From JAUIAI01 sp050633665 (GTDB lineage Bacteria > Pseudomonadota > Gammaproteobacteria > Burkholderiales > Burkholderiaceae_E), in assembly GCA_050633665.1 (NCBI GenBank), contig JBOEGY010000001.1, forward strand, positions 902,929-966,928: a stretch of 64,000 bases of DNA, written 5' to 3'. The stretch's first letter is position 1; every line of letters begins with the position of its first letter. The position numbers were made by a program, and so were the translations under genes. This document shows, piece by piece, positions 59,916 through 64,000 of the stretch. Under the pieces are notes generated by a model. It was not told the DNA's origin. It saw nothing but the letters and a program-made list of their open reading frames with translations, and ran no database searches.

Positions 59916-60737
59916 TCAGGTCAGTCCAAAGTGGATATTGGCGACCAGGAATCCACGCTTGGAACCGCAGTCGAAGCGCTTGCCGCTGAACTGGTATCCG
60001 TAGAGGCCGGGCGAGTCGATTTGTTCCGCCAGAGCGTCTGTCAGCTGAATCTCACCACCGGCGCCGGGCTCGGTGTTCTCAAGGGTTTCGAGAATGCTGG
60101 CGTGCAGGATGTAGCGACCGACGACCGCGCTGGTTGATGGGGCGTCCTGGGGGGCGGGTTTTTCAACGATGCCACGCAGTTGCATCAGTTTGCCTTCCTG
60201 GGAGGCGGGATCAACGATGCCGTACTTGGAAACTTCGTCAGGCAGTACCTGCTCGACCGCAACAACGGATGCGCCGTTTTCAACCGCGACCGGCAGCATC
60301 TGCTTCAGGACGCCACTCGGGTAGCCGTCGATCAAGTCATCGGGCAGCATGACGGCAAAGTGCTCGTCCTTGCCGATCATTGGCGCGGCACACAAGACCG
60401 CGTGACCAAGGCCGAGAGGCTGAGGCTGACGCACGAACAGCACTTTGACGTGGGGCGGGATTATGTTTCGCACCGCTGCCAGAGCCTCTGTCTTGCCTTT
60501 GGCTTCGAGTTCGGCTTCGAGCTCGGGAGCCCGGTCAAAATAGTCTTCAACGGCTCGTTTTGATCGCCCGGTCACGAAAATCAAGGTGTCGCAGCCCGCT
60601 TCAATGGCCTCGTCGACTGCGTACTGAATGATTGGCCGGTCAACAATCGGCAGCATCTCCTTGGGAATCGACTTTGTAGCGGGCAAAAACCGGGTACCTA
60701 GGCCCGCGACTGGAAAAACTGCTTTTTTTAGTTGCAT
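59916..60737 (-). CDS. galU: UTP-glucose-1-phosphate uridylyltransferase
   Basis: Makes UDP-glucose from UTP and glucose-1-phosphate. 273 aa. The nucleotide loop VFPVAGLGTRFLPATKSIPKEMLP and family segments VRQPQPLGLGHAVLCA, VMLPDDLIDG, IVEKP and the C-terminal FDCGSKRGFLVANI are intact. UDP-glucose feeds cell-envelope and exopolysaccharide pathways and the downstream UDP-glucose dehydrogenase. It is divergent from the ManC/AlgA-type gene, with a 290-base shared region. Confidence 0.96.
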   Translation of the reverse strand: MQLKKAVFPVAGLGTRFLPATKSIPKEMLPIVDRPIIQYAVDEAIEAGCDTLIFVTGRSKRAVEDYFDRAPELEAELEAKGKTEALAAVRNIIPPHVKVLFVRQPQPLGLGHAVLCAAPMIGKDEHFAVMLPDDLIDGYPSGVLKQMLPVAVENGASVVAVEQVLPDEVSKYGIVDPASQEGKLMQLRGIVEKPAPQDAPSTSAVVGRYILHASILETLENTEPGAGGEIQLTDALAEQIDSPGLYGYQFSGKRFDCGSKRGFLVANIHFGLT

Positions 60738-60780
60738 TAGATCTCACAGAGGGAGTGTTGTTGATACTGTCTGATGTTAC

Positions 60781-60807
60781 GTTATCAGCCTCGTTGGCTT
60801 TGATAAC
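60781..60807. promoter_or_regulatory. Inverted repeat in the galU leader
   Basis: GTTATCA and TGATAAC (7-bp arms) flank a GCC...GGC pair, forming a hairpin of about 10 bp with a small asymmetry. It lies 44 bases upstream of the galU start. It may be an operator or a leader structure. Confidence 0.3.
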
Positions 60808-60861
60808 TAGTTGTTGTTCTTGGTCAATTAAGAGCCGAATTGAGGCCTGAAGGCATCGCCA

Positions 60862-60888
60862 TGTATCGGTTGATACAACGCGTGTATC
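60862..60888. promoter_or_regulatory. Operator-like TGTATC repeat between galU and the mannose gene
   Basis: TGTATC-GGTT-GATACA (60862-60877) is a perfect 6-bp inverted repeat, and a further TGTATC half-site follows at 60883-60888. It lies mid-way between two divergent sugar-nucleotide genes, so it could be an operator for a shared regulator. The regulator is unknown. Confidence 0.35.
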
Positions 60889-61027
60889 CAATCGTTGCAG
60901 CCAGACGGCGCTTTATGGGCTTTAATTTAGCGATGGCGTAATAGCAGAGGTCTACGCTGGGAGATACGTCTGCCGGCGGTTCTCAGGTCGCCTCAAACCA
61001 CATTAAGAAAAACTCCCCAAGGTACTG

Positions 61028-62473
61028 ATGACAATTATTCCTGTAATCCTTTCCGGTGGCTCTGGAACCCGTCTGTGGCCGGTTTCCCGCGAAGCCTATC
61101 CCAAGCCCTTTATTCGACTGGCTAATGGACCGAGTCTGTTGCAGCGGGTTCTGGGGCGTTGCGCGCCATTGTGCGAGGACTCGATATATATCGTCACGAA
61201 TGAGGCTTACGGCTTCAAGACCCGTGAAGAGGCCACCGGGGTCGCTGGCCTGGGTGCCAAAAATGTTCATCAGGTGCTTGAGCCCGCGGGCCGGAATACG
61301 GCGCCTGCGATCGGTCTTGCTGCGCTGAATGCTACCGAAAACGGGGAAGACCCGATATTGCTGGTGCTGCCGGCCGACCACCTGATTCCCGACGAAGCGG
61401 CTTTTCAGGCGAGCGCTCGCCAGGCTGCTCAAATTGCTGAGACCGGCAAGATTGTCTTGTTCGGCATTCAACCAACGGCTCCTGAGACCGGCTTTGGTTA
61501 TATCGAACTGGGCCAGGAAGATCGCGACGGTTCGCATGCCGTACGCCGGTTCGTCGAAAAACCAGATCTTGACCGGGCCACCGAATTTCTTGCTGCTGGT
61601 AATTTTGTCTGGAACAGCGGAATGTTCTGTTTCAAGGCGTCGGCCATTATTGCCGCGCTTGACGAATACTCTCCCGAGTTGATGAAAGCTGTGCGCGAAG
61701 TCTGGACCGCTGGCCGCAAGGCATCCCCGACTGGGGAGTCGGAGGTGCGGTTTGACCCCAAGGCATTCATGACAATGCCGGACATCTCTATTGATTACGC
61801 GGTGATGGAGAAAGCGACCAATATCGCATTGGTCAAGGCAGGCTTTCACTGGAGTGATATCGGTTCCTGGAAAGCGGTGGCAGAGCAGTTGCCTGCCGAC
61901 GCGGATGGCAATACCTCGGTAGGCGAGCATATGCTGGTCGATGCCCGCAATACCCACGTGCAAAGTGACAGCCGGCTGATTGCCGCGGTAGGGGTCGAGA
62001 ACCTACTGATCGTCGACACGCCGGACGCGGTGCTTGTGGCAAGCAAAGATGCCAGCCAGCAGGTCAAGGAAGTGGTTGCCAAACTCAAGAATACCGGTCA
62101 TTCGGCGGCTACCCTGCATCGCACAGTGGCCAGGCCGTGGGGTACTTATACGGTGTTGCATGAAGGCCCGCGCTTCAAAATGAAAGAAATTGTCGTGAAA
62201 CCTGAGCAAACCTTGTCGCTACAGATGCACCATCATCGCGCCGAGCACTGGATTGTCATTTCAGGAACGGCGAAGGTTTCCTGTGATGATGAAACCCGTA
62301 TGGTTTACGGCAACGAATCCACTTATATTCCGATCGGTGCGAAACATCGGCTTGAGAACCCCGGTAAGGTGGATCTGATGCTGATTGAAGTGCAGTGTGG
62401 CGACTATGTTGGTGAAGACGACATCGTGCGCTTTGACGATCGTTATGGCCGGGTCGAAGCCAAGTCGAATTAG
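61028..62473 (+). CDS. Mannose-1-phosphate guanylyltransferase / mannose-6-phosphate isomerase
   Basis: Bifunctional ManC/AlgA/CpsB-type enzyme of 481 aa. The guanylyltransferase part has VILSGGSGTRLWPVSREAYPKPF, EPAGRNTAPAIGLAAL, VLPADHLI and FVEKPD. The C-terminal cupin (PWGTYTVLHEGPRFKMKEIVV, HHHRAEHWIVISGTAKV) is the isomerase. It supplies GDP-mannose for envelope polysaccharide. It follows a 290-base regulatory gap and is followed by the UDP-glucose dehydrogenase after 39 bases. Confidence 0.95.
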   Translation: MTIIPVILSGGSGTRLWPVSREAYPKPFIRLANGPSLLQRVLGRCAPLCEDSIYIVTNEAYGFKTREEATGVAGLGAKNVHQVLEPAGRNTAPAIGLAALNATENGEDPILLVLPADHLIPDEAAFQASARQAAQIAETGKIVLFGIQPTAPETGFGYIELGQEDRDGSHAVRRFVEKPDLDRATEFLAAGNFVWNSGMFCFKASAIIAALDEYSPELMKAVREVWTAGRKASPTGESEVRFDPKAFMTMPDISIDYAVMEKATNIALVKAGFHWSDIGSWKAVAEQLPADADGNTSVGEHMLVDARNTHVQSDSRLIAAVGVENLLIVDTPDAVLVASKDASQQVKEVVAKLKNTGHSAATLHRTVARPWGTYTVLHEGPRFKMKEIVVKPEQTLSLQMHHHRAEHWIVISGTAKVSCDDETRMVYGNESTYIPIGAKHRLENPGKVDLMLIEVQCGDYVGEDDIVRFDDRYGRVEAKSN

Positions 62474-62512
62474 TCAGTAATCGTATTTCCGGCAAATAAA
62501 ACAGGGTTCTAA

Positions 62513-63886
62513 ATGAAGATTTCGGTGATTGGCACCGGCTATGTCGGCTTGGTTTCGGGGGCTTGTCTGGCCGATGCCGGCCATGATGTCATGTGCGTTG
62601 ACATCGACACAAAAAAAATTGCGCGGCTGAATGCGGGTGAAATTCCGATCTATGAGCCAGGGCTTGAAGCGGTGGTGCAGGCAAATGTCAAAGCAGGCCG
62701 ACTGACATTCTCATCTGATCCGGTAGAAGGGGCCAAATTTGGCCTGGTGCAAATGATTGCTGTTGGCACGCCGCCTGACGAAGACGGTTCGGCCGATCTG
62801 CAATACGTGCTGGCCGCTGCGCGGGGAATTGCCGAACACATGGACGGCTACCGGGTTATCGTTGACAAGAGCACGGTGCCGGTTGGAACCGCAGACAAGG
62901 TTTCCGCGGTAATAAGGCAGACACTGGAGGCGCGTGGCGAAGACTTGCCGTTTGCGGTTGTGTCCAACCCGGAATTCCTGAAAGAAGGTGCAGCCGTCAA
63001 TGATTTTCAGCGTCCGGACCGGATCGTATTGGGCGTGGAAGATCCTCAGGCCGAAGAGGTCATGCGGGAAGTCTATCTACCGTTTTTGCGTAACTACGAC
63101 CGCACGATTGTCATGTCGCTGAGGTCCGCCGAGCTAACCAAATATGCGGCTAATGCGATGCTGGCAACGCGAATCTCGTTCATGAATGACCTGGCAAATC
63201 TTGCTGAGAAGCTTGGTGCCGACATTGAGGATATTCGTCAGGGGATTGGCACCGATCCCCGAATCGGACATCACTTTCTGTACCCTGGAACCGGTTACGG
63301 TGGGTCGTGTTTTCCGAAAGATGTCAGCGCGTTGCTGCAGACCTCGATTGATGTCGAGCAGCCTCTGTCATTGCTAAATGCCGTGCAGTCAGTGAACGAT
63401 CAGCAAAAAGCGGTTCTGCTGGGCAAGTTGCGGGCTCGCTATTCCAGTCTGAAAGGCATGCGGTTTGCCTTGTGGGGGCTGGCATTTAAACCTAATACAG
63501 ATGACATGCGCGACGCCCCGTCAAGGGTATTGATCGAAGCGCTGCTGGAAGCCGGCGCCACGATTCAGGCGCATGATCCGGTGGCAATGGAAGAGTGTCG
63601 GCGAATTTATGGGGAGCGTGACGGTCTGATCCTGACCTTCAGCCCGATGGACGCCATTGACGGCGTGGATGCGTTGCTAATTGCGACTGAATGGAAAGCT
63701 TACCGCGCCCCGGATTTCGAACAAATGCATCGCCGCATGAAGTCGCCGGTCATCTTTGATGGCCGCAATTTGTACGAGCCGGCAACGATGGCCAAGCGTG
63801 GTTTTGACTATGCGAGTATCGGTCGACCGCGATTGGCTGCGGCCGAGGGTGCTAACGGCTCGGATCTTTCACTGACTGGGCGTTGA
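62513..63886 (+). CDS. ugd: UDP-glucose 6-dehydrogenase
   Basis: Oxidises UDP-glucose twice to UDP-glucuronate with NAD. 457 aa. Rossmann loop GTGYVGLVSGACLADAGHDV, VDKSTVPVGTADKV, NPEFLKEGAAVNDFQRPDRIVLG, and the catalytic C266 in YGGSCFPKDVSAL are intact. The C-terminal domain GLAFKPNTDDMRDAPSRVLIEALLEAG is typical of the UGDH/GMD family. It is more likely a UDP-glucose than GDP-mannose enzyme given the GalU gene nearby, but AlgD-type activity cannot be excluded. Probably continues an exopolysaccharide operon beyond the window. Confidence 0.93.
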   Translation: MKISVIGTGYVGLVSGACLADAGHDVMCVDIDTKKIARLNAGEIPIYEPGLEAVVQANVKAGRLTFSSDPVEGAKFGLVQMIAVGTPPDEDGSADLQYVLAAARGIAEHMDGYRVIVDKSTVPVGTADKVSAVIRQTLEARGEDLPFAVVSNPEFLKEGAAVNDFQRPDRIVLGVEDPQAEEVMREVYLPFLRNYDRTIVMSLRSAELTKYAANAMLATRISFMNDLANLAEKLGADIEDIRQGIGTDPRIGHHFLYPGTGYGGSCFPKDVSALLQTSIDVEQPLSLLNAVQSVNDQQKAVLLGKLRARYSSLKGMRFALWGLAFKPNTDDMRDAPSRVLIEALLEAGATIQAHDPVAMEECRRIYGERDGLILTFSPMDAIDGVDALLIATEWKAYRAPDFEQMHRRMKSPVIFDGRNLYEPATMAKRGFDYASIGRPRLAAAEGANGSDLSLTGR

Positions 63887-64000
63887 TCCTGCTGGTGCTT
63901 GATTGGATTTGAGGGTTGGGACTGGTGTCGTGCCGGGGGGAGGCGGCGGTCCGGCTTTGCCGGACTTCCCGGTTGGGCGGCGCGGATTGGGGGTCTGGCC
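63887..64000 (+). other. G-rich non-coding edge with a hairpin
   Basis: No coding frame is visible at the right edge. The + strand is unusually G-rich (runs of 3-6 G). A perfect hairpin GTCCGGC-TTT-GCCGGAC lies at 63949-63965 without a T-run. The region may be a leader or intergenic spacer of the next gene, which lies outside the window. Confidence 0.4.

Noticed and set aside
60983..61963. Long antisense reading frame (326 aa) opposite the mannose gene
   Set aside because: It lies fully opposite a conserved ManC/AlgA-type gene, has no recognisable domain and no ribosome site of note. Long antisense frames are common in GC-rich DNA.
1..64000. CRISPR arrays, tRNA/rRNA genes, IS elements, prophage genes
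   Set aside because: None could be recognised on reading: no regular repeat-spacer pattern, no tRNA-like cloverleaf, no transposase, integrase or phage structural genes.

Overview
The window is a chromosomal stretch of a free-living, aerobic Gram-negative bacterium, most likely a gammaproteobacterium. Support comes from the proteobacterial-type GshA, the Zur-ZnuABC locus, EttA, RmuC, an isocitrate lyase with the KKCGH motif, a RavA/ViaA-like pair, a DUF4404 protein and a complete-looking Tad pilus operon. I could not identify the genus. Genes are dense with many 4-8 bp stop/start overlaps. I saw no tRNA, rRNA, IS element, integrase, phage gene or CRISPR array. The window opens inside a zinc alcohol dehydrogenase gene. 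A two-base ambiguity (NN) breaks ettA and looks like an assembly defect.

Region 1 (1-2616): alcohol dehydrogenase (partial), a CitE-like lyase and a ChaC-type glutathione cyclotransferase. Region 2 (2856-12983) is the most unusual part. Four tightly packed genes encode a GAF-HlyD membrane adaptor, a PqqD-like/M50 metalloprotease/HlyD fusion, a short SecA-like ATPase and a second periplasmic adaptor. They are followed by two membrane c-di-GMP proteins, a diguanylate cyclase and a degenerate-GGDEF/EAL phosphodiesterase. The four genes look like a dedicated export apparatus with no RND pump, TolC or obvious substrate in the window. The c-di-GMP pair suggests that a surface product may be controlled by this messenger.

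Region 3 (13058-24486) is mixed metabolism: a 2OG-Fe(II) oxygenase, a DapA-family aldolase, a pseudouridine synthase, a secreted metallo-beta-lactamase-fold protein, a START-domain protein, an orphan lipoprotein, a Tat-exported aldo/keto reductase, a class IV aminotransferase, an enoyl-reductase-like MDR protein and RhlE. Region 4 (24674-29501) covers glutathione synthesis and zinc homeostasis: gshA and zur-znuB-znuC on one strand, znuA divergent, with a Zur-box-like palindrome between them. Region 5 (29511-46336) holds housekeeping and stress genes: class II aldolase, YihY/BrkB, EttA, HAD phosphatase, SIMPL protein, MsrB, UxaA/GarD-type dehydratase, D-2-hydroxyacid dehydrogenase, the RavA/ViaA-like pair, a DsbA-like/CMD fusion, a YbbP-type permease and RmuC.

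Region 6 (46708-48701) holds isocitrate lyase with a textbook terminator, then a thioesterase. Region 7 (48823-59286) is a Tad (Flp) pilus operon: pilin, TadG-like and TadE-like proteins, a second pilin-like miniprotein, CpaB, the CpaC secretin, an FHA-fused TadA ATPase, TadB, TadC, a TPR protein and another TadE-like protein. No TadZ/CpaE or prepilin peptidase gene is present. Region 8 (59287-63886) holds DUF4404 and S4-domain proteins, then galU, a ManC/AlgA-type enzyme and a UDP-glucose 6-dehydrogenase. These last three make UDP-glucose, GDP-mannose and UDP-glucuronate, the usual precursors of an exopolysaccharide locus that probably continues beyond the right edge.
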